Positions 1-11,200 of a stretch of DNA of 64,000 nt are shown one piece after another. The translations under genes were made by a program, and so were the position numbers. The notes under the pieces were generated by a model that was not told where the DNA came from, did no database searches, and saw only the letters and a program-made list of their open reading frames with translations. How positions within the stretch are numbered: position 1 is the first letter of the stretch; the number at the start of each line of letters is the position of its first letter. Source of the stretch: Sporobolomyces roseus (lineage: Eukaryota > Basidiomycota > Microbotryomycetes > Sporidiobolales > Sporidiobolaceae); assembly GCA_016617785.1 (NCBI GenBank), contig JADILM010000002.1, positions 1,922,001 to 1,986,000 of the forward strand, written 5' to 3'.

Positions 1-192
1 GCATGAATACCCAATTAAGACGACTTGATTTGGAGTAGAGAGATCCAGTCCATCGAAGACAGAGGAAGTACGACACGAAACAACAGAAAGGTAAAAGCAA
101 AATCCGACTCGAAATCTACGAAAAAACTGAAATCTAGAAAACACAGGTTGTACAACACGAAGGAGACGAAAAGAGCTATGGGCATGCTCGAT

Positions 193-3100
193 TCACCAGT
201 CTAGCTTCCCTCCCTCGCCGCCGCAAGCCTTGTCTTGTTCTCCGCAATCTCCTCCCGCTGCTTTCTTCTCGGGTTCGACGTCTCCATTCGGTCCAACGAG
301 CCTGTGAGAGAGTAGAAGTAGCGTCAGCAGGTCGCAGTGGGATATGAGAGACGAGACGAGAGAGGAGAATGCGTACTCGAGGGTCATCGCAGGATTCTTT
401 TCGAGAGCTTTCGCCGTAGCTTTCTTGACCATCCATTTCGAGCTTCCGATGAGAGCGTCCAGTTCGTCGGGCGGCGGAAGCTGAATGAGTAGATCTCCTT
501 TCTCCTCTTTGACCTCGAAAGCGAGAATCTTGTAAGCCGAGTCGGTTAAGCAATCTCCGTGATCGAGAGTGAAGTTCCGCTTGTGGAGAGGGCATGAGAC
601 GTAGAGAGTTCCATCTGAGTCGCCAATGATGCCATGTTCGAGGACGAACGCTCGCTTGTCTACAGAGTCGAGGAGTCAGCGATCGGTCAGGGTGTTTCGT
701 CATAAATGAACTTACGAGGACACATCTGTTGAGTACAGAAGTAACCTCGACCAGGGACGTGGAAGACAGCGAGCTGAGAGTCGGCTCCATAACGTAGTGC
801 GCAAGATGAAGTTCCTTCGTCGGAAGGTTGCAAGTCTTCGACCGTCAAGAGCTTGACAAACTCCCATTGAGAGCGAGGTGTTTTGAGGTGCTCGTCTCGG
901 AACTGCTGTCCAGGTGCCTCCTTTGGCCACTCGGCTGGACGAATTTGACCTCTTTCTTTGATGACCTCCATTCCAGGTTTGCGCTCGTCCTACGAAGAAG
1001 CGAAAGGAGGTCAGTCTTTCCGATCAAGCAAGAAGTCGCTTTGAACGAGATAAGCTTACAGAGTTCGCAAACTGCTTAAACTTCTTGCGCACTTGCGGAT
1101 CCCCGAGCGCGAAGGCCCATTCATCGAAGTAGTTGCCGATTAATTGTTTCATTTCCGCCTCTAGATCTTGACAGATACCCAATTCGTCGTCGATGATGAT
1201 TTTCCTGAGCTTGACGATGCCTCCTTCGAAGGCTTCGAGCCACGTCGAGGTTCGTTGGAGTCGATCGGCAGTTCGAATGTAGAACATGAGCTAGAAACGG
1301 CAGCGTGTGAGTCAACTACCGAGAGTGACGAATCCGAGAAGCTTACATATCGATCCAGCAGAACAGTCACTTTCGAAGGAGGAACATCCGAAGCGAGCAG
1401 TTGAGCGTGAGCTGGTCTAGTGCCTCCATTCCCACCGACGAAGATGTTCCAGCCCTTGTCGGTTGCGATCAGTCCGAAATCCTTCGACTACAGAGCAGAG
1501 AGTCAGCAGCTTCTCTACGGACTGAGGAGGCAAATAAAGACGTACCTGAGCCTCTGCGCATTCTCGAACGCAACCAGACACTCCTCCTTTGATCTTGTGA
1601 GGTGATCTGATCCCACGGTATCGGTTCTCGAGGTCGATGGCCATTGAAACACTGTCGTCGAGCCCGTATCGGCACCACGAGCTACCGACGCACGACTTGA
1701 CGGTACGCAGAGATTTGCCGTATGCGTGGCCAGATTCGAAACCCGCCGAAATCAATTCCTGCCAGATATCAAGGAGATCATCTATCGAAGTCGACGAGAG
1801 TCAGCTTGAGAGAGCAGAGCGGATCAAGGGGCTGACGACTCACCTTTTCTGGCGCCGAACAGATCGATTCGTTGACCTCCTGTGATCTTTGTATAGAGGC
1901 CATACTTCTTGGCGACGCTTCCGATGACGATCAGACCTTCGGGGGTACTGTGAAGAAGACAAAGAGCGCATCAGTAATCGAGAGCGAAAGCAAGAAAGTC
2001 GAGATTGTGAAAGTTGTAACTCACACCTCTCCTCCAGCAATTCGAGGAACGACAGAGAAGGTTCCTGTGAGAGAGCGAGAGTAAGAATATGATCCTCACG
2101 CTCGGTAGAAGAGATGCCTTGAACTTGCCATCTCGTTGGATGTTGGCGAGAAATCGATCATTCGTGTCTTGAAGTCCATGTCGACCTTTCGCCATCACAA
2201 ATTCGCCATGGAGAGATGCGACGATAGATCCAACGACCGGCTTGCAGATCTCGCATCCGATGGTTCCGTTTCCGACAGTCGAAATGATAGTGTTGAAGTC
2301 TCGAAGTTTGCGAACTTTGACGATAGCGAAAAGGTCGGCACGAGACATTGCGAAATGCGGGCAAAGACTGTTGATTCACATTGTTGTATCAGTCTCGTGT
2401 GTGTAAGCATAGAGGAGAGCTAGAGGAAAAGCAACTGACTTGTTCGAAACCGCTTTTCCACTTTTCTTCATCTCAGCCTTGAAGATATTGGTGACGAGAG
2501 GAATGCAGCCCTGTGGGAGAGTAGTCGACAGATCAGTACTCGAGTCGATACAAACGGAGGAGGACTTGGGACTTACGCCACAACCAGTTCCCGCTTTCGT
2601 ACATTTCTTCACATCAGCAAATTCAACCATTCCTTCCTTTACACACTTTGCGATTGCTCCCTTAGTCGTTCCATGGCAGGAGCACACGACATCGTCATCG
2701 GCGAGTTCTCCAGCGTCGTCCTCGGCACTCCCTTTCGCTCCGAGAATGAAAGTCGAAGGGCTGACATCGAGCTTCTTCTTCTTCTTGACGAGACTGACGA
2801 GCTTGGTGAACGAACCGGTTTCTCCAATGAGGATACCTCCAATCAGTCGAGAACCGTCGGCGGTAAAGATGAATTTCTTGTAGGTCGAGTCGATCGGATC
2901 GAGGTAAGTGAGAGCTTTGACAGGATCGTTTCGAGTACTTCGAGGAACCTTTCGACTCGGCTTGAACGAGATTTCGACTTCTCCGCTTGCAGTCTTCTTT
3001 GCCTCCTCCACCTCGGCAGCTTTGACGGCACGCTCGTCGGCATCGAATTCACCGAAAGATGCGACTTCGACTCCCATCAACTTCAGTTTGGTGGAGAGGT

Positions 3101-3247
3101 CGGGGAAGTTCATCGATCTCGGTTTGTGCGACTTTGTCTGAGTGAGGTTGAAGCTGAGGATGTCCGCCATTTCGATACCAGGACCGATCAATCCGTAAGT
3201 CTGCGGAACTCGAAGTTTGTCAGCGGTTTGATCGAGAATGCAGGAGA

Positions 3248-3281
<34 letters not shown>

Positions 3282-4647
3282 AGGGAGAGGGAGAGGGAGA
3301 GGGAGATAGGGAGGGGGGGAGAGAGAGAGAGAGAGAGAAGGAGAGAATCCCGAGATGGGAGGGAGAAGTGGTGGGAGGAGAAAGAGAAAATGATTCACGT
3401 TATTTCTCCATGAGGCACATTCACCGATTGCATACACATCTTGAGCAGAGGTCATGAGATCGTCTCCGACTAATGAAACGGATCAGAATCTTGTCAGGAC
3501 CCGAGAGTGAAGGAGGAGAGACAGAAAAGAGTGCTTACCGACGATTCCTCCTCTCGGACTGACCTCGATTCCAGCTTGGCTAGCCAACTCGTCCCTCGGA
3601 GCAATACCGATTCCATAAACGACAAGATCACTTTCGAGACGTTGACCGTCACTAAACTCGAATCCAGCGAAGATCGTTTCGCCCTCGACTTCCTTCGTCA
3701 ACAATCCAGTCGGTTCGCACGCAACTCGAACTTTGACTCCCATTCCTTCGATCTTGTTCAGTACCAGCTCACTATACATCGTAGAGGATCAGGTCAAGGT
3801 GAAAGGTGAAATAAGATCAGAGAATGTATCGACTAACCCTGCTGCCGCATCTATTTGTCGATTGAGAGGATAGAGTTGACGAATGAGAATCTCGACCGAA
3901 GGGATCGATGGTAGATCGTAAACAGCTTTCGCAGCCTCGAGTCCCAGCAATCCTCCTCCAACGACCGCCGCTCGAGTCACTCCGTCACGTTCAGCGTAGG
4001 CGATGATCGATTCGAGGTCCGCAATGTTTCGATACACGAAGACTCCTTTGACGGTAGAGGCTTGTTGAGAGGAGACGTAGGGTGGTAGTTGACCCATGGA
4101 ACCGGTAGCGAGGACGAGGATATCGTATTGGTAGACGTTCCCTTTTGACGTAAAGACTGTCTTGTTCGTCGAATCGATCTGTACGACCTTCTCCCCGATA
4201 GAGAAAGCGAACCGCTCTGGAGATTGCTCCGCATACCACGAAGCATTCTGAAGGTACAATCCAGTAACGTTCTAAATCGACAAAGCGAAGTCAGCTTTCC
4301 CGATACGAGAATGACAGCGGGAGAGAGAGAGAGAGCGGCTTGACTCACTCGATGTTCAAAGTATTCCGTCAACCCAACTCGATTGTAGGCGAGATATGTT
4401 TCCTCACCACAAGTTCGAATGAAATAATCTCCCGCTTCGTCTAAACTCAACATCTTCTCAATGAAAGCAATCCCAACCATCCCTAGTCCCTGTCAGCGAG
4501 CAAAGAAGGAGATCATCAGCAACTCACTTCAATCTTGAGACGACGACAACGACAACGAAGAAAACTCACAACGACGAATACGGTCTTCCGCCTCTTGATT
4601 TCTCCTGGAGTCGCTGATGAGAGTGTATCGGATGCGACTGGCGCCAT
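193..4647 (-). CDS. niiA: Assimilatory nitrite reductase [NAD(P)H], siroheme/4Fe-4S, multi-intron
   Basis: Reduces nitrite to ammonium in the cytosol, the second step of nitrate assimilation. Order of domains from the N-terminus: FAD site split by an intron (FVV then GLGMVG), a second Rossmann motif ([12 protein letters not shown]), a BFD-type [2Fe-2S] segment (VVCSCHG, then [16 protein letters not shown]), two nitrite/sulfite reductase repeats, siroheme/4Fe-4S cysteines (CVGSSWC and CVRECAEAQ), and a C-terminal Rieske-like NirD domain (CPLHKRNF) ending in GGKLDW. The start is the ATG at 4647 ([10 protein letters not shown]); the stop is TGA at 193-195. All domains of full-length fungal nitrite reductases are present, so the product should be about 1,100 residues and functional. 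It is divergent from the nitrate transporter. One intron has a GC donor and another carries a long polypurine/polypyrimidine tract. Splice sites were assigned by hand. Confidence 0.95.
2065..2128 (-). other. GC-AG intron in the nitrite reductase gene
   Basis: On the minus strand the exon ends with the codons for NIQRD plus one G and is followed by GCAAGT, the usual GC-donor consensus, and 64 nt later by CACAG. Splicing here gives [18 protein letters not shown], which matches the family. A downstream GT donor would give an unrelated reading frame. Inferred from reading frame and family pattern. Confidence 0.75.
3243..3347 (+). repeat. Polypurine GA/GGGAGA tract inside a nir intron
   Basis: A 105-nt run of purines on the plus strand with a single T at 3307. 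It is built of GA dinucleotides and GGGAGA repeats with a G7 run. It lies in the 198-nt intron 3201-3398 of the nitrite reductase gene, the longest intron I see in that gene, so it is a CT-rich run in the transcript. The polypyrimidine richness does not disturb the flanking coding exons (CASWRNN and TYGLIGPG). Confidence 0.95.
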
Positions 4648-5303
4648 GACTGTGAAGGTTTATAGGCGATATGGGCGAATGAGAGGGATTCGAATCTGGG
4701 AGATGTTGAAGCAAAGGAAAGAAGCGCGATAAGAAAGTGTAGCGAGTCCGAGACGGAGCAGCGCTGATTGTGGTACTCTTGAGCTACATTTAGAGCCGAA
4801 AACCAGGTACGAATAGGCCGTTGAGTCCTTATCTCCTCTACCAGATCAAGATTTCGAGGGGGCCCTCCTACAACCGCTCTCCTCAGAGCAGGACTGTGAG
4901 TTGGTTGATGGACTTCTACGCATGCTCTTGTGCTCCCTGTGTGGTCGATGAGGCTGTTAGAGGAGGTAAGGTTGAGTGGTCGAAGGTCCGAAGCGGGTTT
5001 GCTTCTTTTCCCTTTCACTCTCAGTTCCCTTCTTCAAATTGAATAGATCGACGCTACTGCCCGTACATCTAGATCGTTTGGGATGAACGCCTATCACGGT
5101 ATCTGAATCTCTCTCGATTACCCTCGTTCCTGAATCCTCCTTATCTGCCCTCCTCGCTGCTCTTCGCAAGGACGGTCACATTCGTTCTCCCGCTTCTTTC
5201 CTTCTCTTCCCAAAAATCCCCTACTCCCTACCTCTCTATCTGCCTTCCTTCCTCCCTCTTTCTCTCCATCTTCGTCCTCCTTATTCCCTTTCCGCCTTTC
5301 AAC
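4648..5303. promoter_or_regulatory. Divergent promoter of nitrite reductase and nitrate transporter with GATA sites
   Basis: This 656-bp space separates the two start codons. It contains GATAAG at 4728-4733 on the plus strand and its complement CTTATC at 4828-4833 and 5140-5145, plus looser GATA cores such as CTATCT near 5236. AreA/Nit2-type GATA factors bind such sites in fungal nitrogen-catabolite-regulated genes. I infer that the pair is co-regulated by nitrogen source. I did not find a clear NirA palindrome. The last 150 bp before the transporter is pyrimidine-rich, as is common for fungal leaders. Confidence 0.6.
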
Positions 5304-7581
5304 ATGTCTCTCGAGTCGAAGGGACAGCCTTCTCCCAGCTCTTCCATCGCTCCTTCGCCCGCTATCGACCGCATCGACGAGGAGGCCAATATGAGCGACA
5401 AGGCGAAACATGCTCTTCACGGAGGAGCTCCTCCCTTCAGATGGGCGAGTCTGTGGGAACCTGCAAAGGTCAATCACCTCAACGGCAAGTCGTACACCTT
5501 ACCAATCCTCAACCTTCGCGATCAGTACAGCATCAACTTTCATCTCGCCTGGTTGGGTTTTTTCGTTGCCTTTTTGTCGTGGTGAGTCTCCATTCGGTTT
5601 TCCCTCTCTTCGCTTTCATCTCTGACCTATCGCGTCTATCTACCAGGTTTGCCTTCCCACCATTGATCCCGGAATCCATCAAGGAGGACCTCAAGTTGAC
5701 GCCAGCTCAAATCGGAAACTCCAACATCGCTGCTCTCTCTTCGACTTTGCTCGTTCGTTTCTGTATCGGCCCATTCGTGAGTCTTGCCTTCAGTCTGCTC
5801 TAGTCTGCTCTAGTCGCGAGTTGGTTGCTGACTGGCCTTCCTCGTAGGTTGATCGTTTCGGACCTCGTAAAACGATGGCGGCCGTTCTATTGCTCGGTTC
5901 GATTCCCTCTGGACTTGCTGGAACCGTCAACTCCGCTCAAGGTCTCTACATCATTCGATTCTTTATCGGGTGAGCTGACACTCCCCTCTCCTCATCATCG
6001 TTCCACCGTCGCTGATTGTTCATTCATTCGAAGAATCCTCGGCGCATCCTTCGTTCCCTGTCTCGCATGGTCGACCTGCTTCTTTGACAAGACATCGGTT
6101 GGTTTCGCCAATGCTCTCGTTGGTGGTTGGGGAAACCTTGGTAAGTTCTTTTTTCAGTTTCCGCTTTTTGTTTTCGCTTTGCCGCTTCCCATCGCTGACG
6201 ATCCCGTTTCTTCCTCGATAGGTGGAGGTGTTACATTCGTCGTCATGGTCGCACTCTTCGAATCGTTGGTCGAACGTGGTCTGACTCCCTCGCAGAGTTG
6301 GAGGGCATCATTCGCACTTGTGCCTGTACCAATTTTGTGGACTGTCGCTGGTCTCTGTCTTTACTTCGGAACGGATCATCCCGCTGGTGAGTCGCCTTCC
6401 GTTCCCCCCTTCGAGCCACTCCTCCGTGAGTCGACTGACAAGGCTCCTCTTCGACAGGCAAATGGAGTGCTCGACACACGCTCCCTGCGACCGCAATCGC
6501 GGCTCGTCAAGGACACTTCGCCCACCTCGATGCATCGGAGAAGGCTCTCGTCGAACGCAAGATGAACGAGAAAGCTCAAGCGACTACTCGTGTTCAAGCA
6601 GTCGACGAAGACGAACAAGATGAAGCTGCTGCTGAGGTACCGCTCGACATCGCTGTCGCGGAGCCTCTCACCGTCAAGATGTTCCTATCGATTATCACCA
6701 AGTCGTACACTTGGCTACCCGCTCTGATGTACGCTACGACATTGTGAGTAAAGCTTCCCTCTTTCCCCCTTCCCCCTGCGTCGCTCTTCTTCACTCTTCT
6801 GTCCTCCCCTTCACCGTCTCTTCATCGCACTGACACTATCGACGCTCCTTGCTACAGCGGATTCGAACTCGCCGTCGATGCGAACTTGGCGAACGTGCTC
6901 TCCAAGGATCATCCCGGATTGGGTCAGCTCAAAGCTGGTTACTACACGTCAACTTTTGGATTCCTCAACGTCGTCACTAGACCCTTCGGAGGCTGGCTCG
7001 GAGACAAGATCTACATGTCGAAACGATTCGGAGGTGTACGAGCGAAGAAGTATTTGACGATCGTACTCGGGGTTCTGCAAGGAGCTATGTCACTCGCTTA
7101 TGGGCTATACGTCCGCCATTGCTACTCAATTGGCATCCGACCGGATCTCAATACGCAGATGGGGCTCGTCGTATTGATGGCTATCTTCTGCGAAGTCGGT
7201 AATGGTGCCAATTTTGCGCTTGTACCTCGTACGCTGTCATTTCCCTGTTTGCCATCGGAACGTCGAGACTGATGCGTCCATTATCTTTTCTAGACTGCAG
7301 CCCGAATTCGAATGGAGTCGTCAGCGGTCTCGTTGGTGCTTTCGGAAATGTCGGAGGTATCGCATATGCTCTCATGTTCCGCTTCCACTCGACAAATGGC
7401 TATGACTGGGCGTGGATCATCTCGGGAGTCTTGTAAGCTTTCCTGTCGACTCGGGTTCTGAACGCCAATTCACTTGAGCCAATTCACTTGAGCCAATTTT
7501 TCTTTACTAACATCGCTCCCTATTCGCAGTGCTATCGCTATCAATCTGTTCTGTATCGTGCTTCGTGGACCCAAGGCTTAG
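5304..7581 (+). CDS. nrtA: Nitrate/nitrite transporter, MFS NNP family
   Basis: Plasma-membrane nitrate (and nitrite) importer supplying nitrate assimilation. Nine exons can be joined in frame from ATG 5304 to TAG 7579-7581. The product has about 12 hydrophobic segments and a charged central loop ([11 protein letters not shown]). Diagnostic NNP signatures are present: GGWGNLGGG in the first half and [10 protein letters not shown] followed by [12 protein letters not shown] in the second half. MFS loop sequences DRFGPRK and GGWLGDK are also visible. Introns follow SW, GPF, FIG, GNLG, DHPAG, YATT, ALVP and SGV. It is divergent from the nitrite reductase, the usual partner in fungal nitrate clusters. 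Its last intron carries a small CCAAT-containing tandem repeat. The N-terminus is longer than in Aspergillus-type transporters as I recall them (about 55 hydrophilic residues before [11 protein letters not shown]). Confidence 0.95.
7464..7499 (+). repeat. 14-bp tandem repeat with CCAAT boxes in the last nrtA intron
   Basis: The unit GCCAATTCACTTGA occurs at 7464-7477 and 7478-7491 and starts a third time at 7492 (GCCAATTT). Each unit carries CCAAT. It lies in the intron between SGV and FAIAI of the transporter. It may be simple slippage. Confidence 0.9.
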
Positions 7582-7728
7582 ACTCATAGAGGAGATTATA
7601 GATTCTGTTTGTTTCGTTTACATGGATTGTTTCGTTTGTTTAGAGAGAGGTCGTGTTCGTAATCTATAGCCGTTTCGATTCACGCCCTTCATTGTCGTGG
7701 GAGAGATCCAGAATGGAGACACGCTGCC

Positions 7729-8061
7729 TCCCTATGTCTCCTCTCAACAAGCCTCTACCGTCAAAGGCGTTTTTGTTTATCGGAATATCGGAGACCTCGA
7801 GTCCATCATCGCCTACGCTGGACGAGACGGAGTGAAACGAGCGTCGGTTGTTGGAGGAGGCCTATTGGGGCTGGAAGCGGCGAAAGCTGTTTACGACCTA
7901 CCATCGATCCCTTCGGTCGAATTCTCATTCGTCAACTCTATCCTCTCAATCGACAAATAGATGCAGCGGCAGGGTTAGTCTAGCTTTCTTCGCTCTCTTC
8001 TCATCTTGATCTTTGACTGACTTCAGTGAGCTGGTATTGAACAAGATCGAAGGAATGGGAG
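7729..8061 (+). pseudogene. Relic of a second nitrite reductase gene (internal fragment with intron)
   Basis: This stretch encodes residues matching the NAD-binding middle of the intact nitrite reductase: [17 protein letters not shown], then [21 protein letters not shown], an intron, and [11 protein letters not shown]. It is on the plus strand while the intact gene is on the minus strand. Compared with that gene (about 3740-4115), a base is lost at SVE (GTCGAGATT became GTCGAATT near 7920), which shifts the frame. Homology stops on both sides. Most other differences are in third codon positions, with a few amino-acid changes (IADL to IGDL, AERDGVT to AGRDGVK). The intron is kept at the same place but its sequence has diverged. 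It is therefore a DNA-level copy, probably once under selection, and no longer able to make the enzyme. Confidence 0.88.
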
Positions 8062-8216
8062 CGAGTACCGGATATAGAGAAGAGATTGTTTTGTTACTCT
8101 CTCTCTTTCCATCTCAACGTTCGAACAGGAGCTCTCGTTGCTTGAAGGTCGTGCGAGAAACGATCTGAATGAATCAAGAATGCAAGCCAACAAGGTACAA
8201 AAAAGAAAACGATTTC

Positions 8217-11200
8217 CTAACCTAAGAATGCATCAGGAGGACTGCTCCTCCTTGCTCCCCTACTATGACTCCTCGTCGCAAAGTATCCCACAGCTGTCCG
8301 GCGATAAGGAGTCGATTCCGAGCCGAGGCGAATCGCTGCAGCGGGTGTCGCATCTCGACTACCGTGAGAGAGTGAGATCTCCTCCTCGTCCACCTCTCTC
8401 GTTACCGACGGCCATCTCCTCCCTCGTCCTGAGCTACTCTCTCCTTCCGACTCTTCACCGTCGAGCTCGAGTCGTCCCACTGCTTCTTCCTCTCCACGAT
8501 AGCTACTACTTCCCTCTCCTTCTCCATCGCCTTGCGTGCTAAAGCTCGTCACGCTGGCAGCTGCCGAGCTCCTCTCACTTTCGCCGATCTCCCGATCCTG
8601 TTGAGCCAATCTCGCTGCTCGAGAAATGTAGGGAGAGAAAGCGATTGGTTCGGTATGAGTCGAAGTCGTTGTCGACCCTTTCGCTTTCGAAGGTGGGTAA
8701 GGGAGAGGAGGATAGACAGAGGCGAAAGGTGGAAGTACTGCAGGAGAGGCGAGAGGAGAAGTTGCGGAAGAGTTGGGAAGAGGGTACAATCGAGGTTCGA
8801 TGCCTAATCGCATCGGGGAATCGCTTCGAAGGGGTAGGTGATGAGGAGGATGTCGAACGGTCGAAGTCGCAGAAGTAGTAGAGAGAGGCGGAGATACGAT
8901 ATCTGGTCGAAGTTGACGATAGGGTTGACGAGGAGTGAGACCATTGTCTGAAGATTGGCCTGCTTCGCTCGGCGATCGTCGACCTTTCGAAGGCGAAGTA
9001 CGACCCATCGCAGCAGCGTATTCGGCAGGTTCCTCCTCGATTGATAATCGACTCGTCTGTCTTCGCAAATTCGAAATGCCACCGAAACCTGCTCGAGGAC
9101 TTGCTGATCCTCCTCCTCCTGAAGATCCCGAAACAGCGAAAGCTGGCATAGGAGGACTCGGGCTATCTCCTGTTCCGAACCCCATGACGCTACCTCTCAA
9201 CGCTTTGAGTTGTTCATCGACATCCTTCTTTCTCAAGACCGTCGAGTTCCCTATTCCTCCTCCCAATCGAGAATTCCCCAATCCACTCAGATCAGGCTTC
9301 TCATCCAAGAACTTGAGGAAATCGTTGATATCTCCAGCATCTTGAGGTGGTTTACCTTCGTTGATGAATCGTTTCTCTTCCTCCTGGGGCGCGAACGTTC
9401 TCGACCCAGCTGTTGATCGAGGAATACTGGTACTTCCCGCACCGAATGATAATCTCGAGGAAGCTCTTCGAACGAGCGGTTCTCCACCTCCTCCTTCTCC
9501 ACTTCCAGAAGATCCTCGACCGTAACTGTAACTCCTCGAGAAACTGCCTGACCCGACTCCACCCGTCGAAGTATAAGAGTATCCTCTCACTGCAGCCGCA
9601 GACGGAGACGAGGAAGGTAATGGAATGGGCCGAGAAGGTGCTGTAGCTCCGAGGTTTGATGGTCCGGATGGAATCGTTGGAGGTGAAAGCGGTGATACTC
9701 GATTCCCGAAAGTGAGCTGCGAAGTCGAGGTTGCGTTGGGAGGGAAGTGGGAAGATGGCTGCTGACGAGAGGGCGGACCGAACGAAGGGGAAGAAGATCC
9801 GGCTCCGAATCCTCCTCCTGAGGGATTCGAGAGGTACGAACCAGGTCGAAAGATCGGTGAGCCCGAAGAAGGAGAGCTGCTGACCGCTACTCCACCACCC
9901 GAGAGTGATGTCCGACGAATGATACCACTTGTTCCGCCTTGCGAAGAAGGTGACGGAGTGACCCGTTGGATACCAGCGAAGTTGGTTCCGCTTCGAGCCC
10001 GAGACAGCGAGATGAAAGCTGGCTCGACGACACCACTTCGAGAGGGTACGGAAGTGCCGTAAGTCGAGAGTCGAGATGAAGAGGAAATAGCTGGACTTTG
10101 CGCTTCGTCGATCGATTCGCGGCGGGTACCAGCGTCGAGAGGTGGAGGATGAAGGGGAACAGGAGCGGGAAGAGGTGAAGGACCGGGACGAGAATCCGTT
10201 GAAGGTAATGGCGGAGGAGGTTGAGATGCAGGTACAGGAGCGTATTGATGTCGAGAAGAAAGAGATCCGTAAGAAGGAAGAGGTCCTAAACCCGTTATTG
10301 GAGGTGATGGATGAGTAGGTGAAGTTCCCAGTCGAGGTACTGTAGTGGCTGGTCCGGCTCGAGCTGAGATAGGTAAGGATCCAGGCTGAACAGAGATTGG
10401 AATGAATCAGCCGAGTGCTCTTCATGCAAAGAACGATCGAAGAAACTCACTCTACCAGCTTCCTCCTTCTCTCGATACCTAGCAGTATTGACAGTAGGCC
10501 TGAAGAAATCCTCGTCGATGAACCGAGAACTCAACAGAGTCTCGATATCTTCGACTCCGAAATCCGTGTTGAGTCGATAAGTTCCCGTGAAATGTAAAGT
10601 CCTGTTCTCGATCGAATCAGTTGTCGCTCAACCGCAGATACCAGATTAAAAGAGTGAGAACGTACCCTAGAGGAGTTTCGATTCCTGGAAACCTGATCGT
10701 TTCCGTTGTTCTCCCATCGTCGTTCCCACCATTCTCAATCGATGTTTCCACTGCGATCTCCCCTTCTCGCCCTTCTAGCTCTTCTCCATTCTCTCGTACT
10801 TCGACCCGACATCCAACTTTGAGACCATTCCCATTCCTCCCCGCCCTCGTCGTCGCCGAAGATCGATTCAGCTTCCTCACCAGCGAGTAAGCAGGCAATG
10901 CCTTGATCAACGTGTACAATGACCTGAAGTGAAGGATCGAGTGTTTGTATACTGCTGGCAACGAAGTCGAAGGGTTCAAATCGGAAGATGCTGAAGCGTA
11001 GGAAGAAGTCGAAGATGGAGTGGGTTGAAACGATAAGGTCCATTGCTCGAGGATCACTGTTGGTACTGATGAATTGCCGACTCCTGGTGTAGAGATACCA
11101 CCTCTTGATCTAGATCGCGGGATCGAAGACGGACTTCGAGGGTTCGAATGAGAACGTGGATTTGCGAGGTTTCGATCGACTCGAGTTCTTCGTCCTCGTT

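Noticed and set aside
9352..10425. Minus-strand open frame of 357 codons rich in Ser and Thr
   Set aside because: It overlaps the ATG13 C-terminal exon in another frame; the ATG13 frame joins cleanly at both ends.
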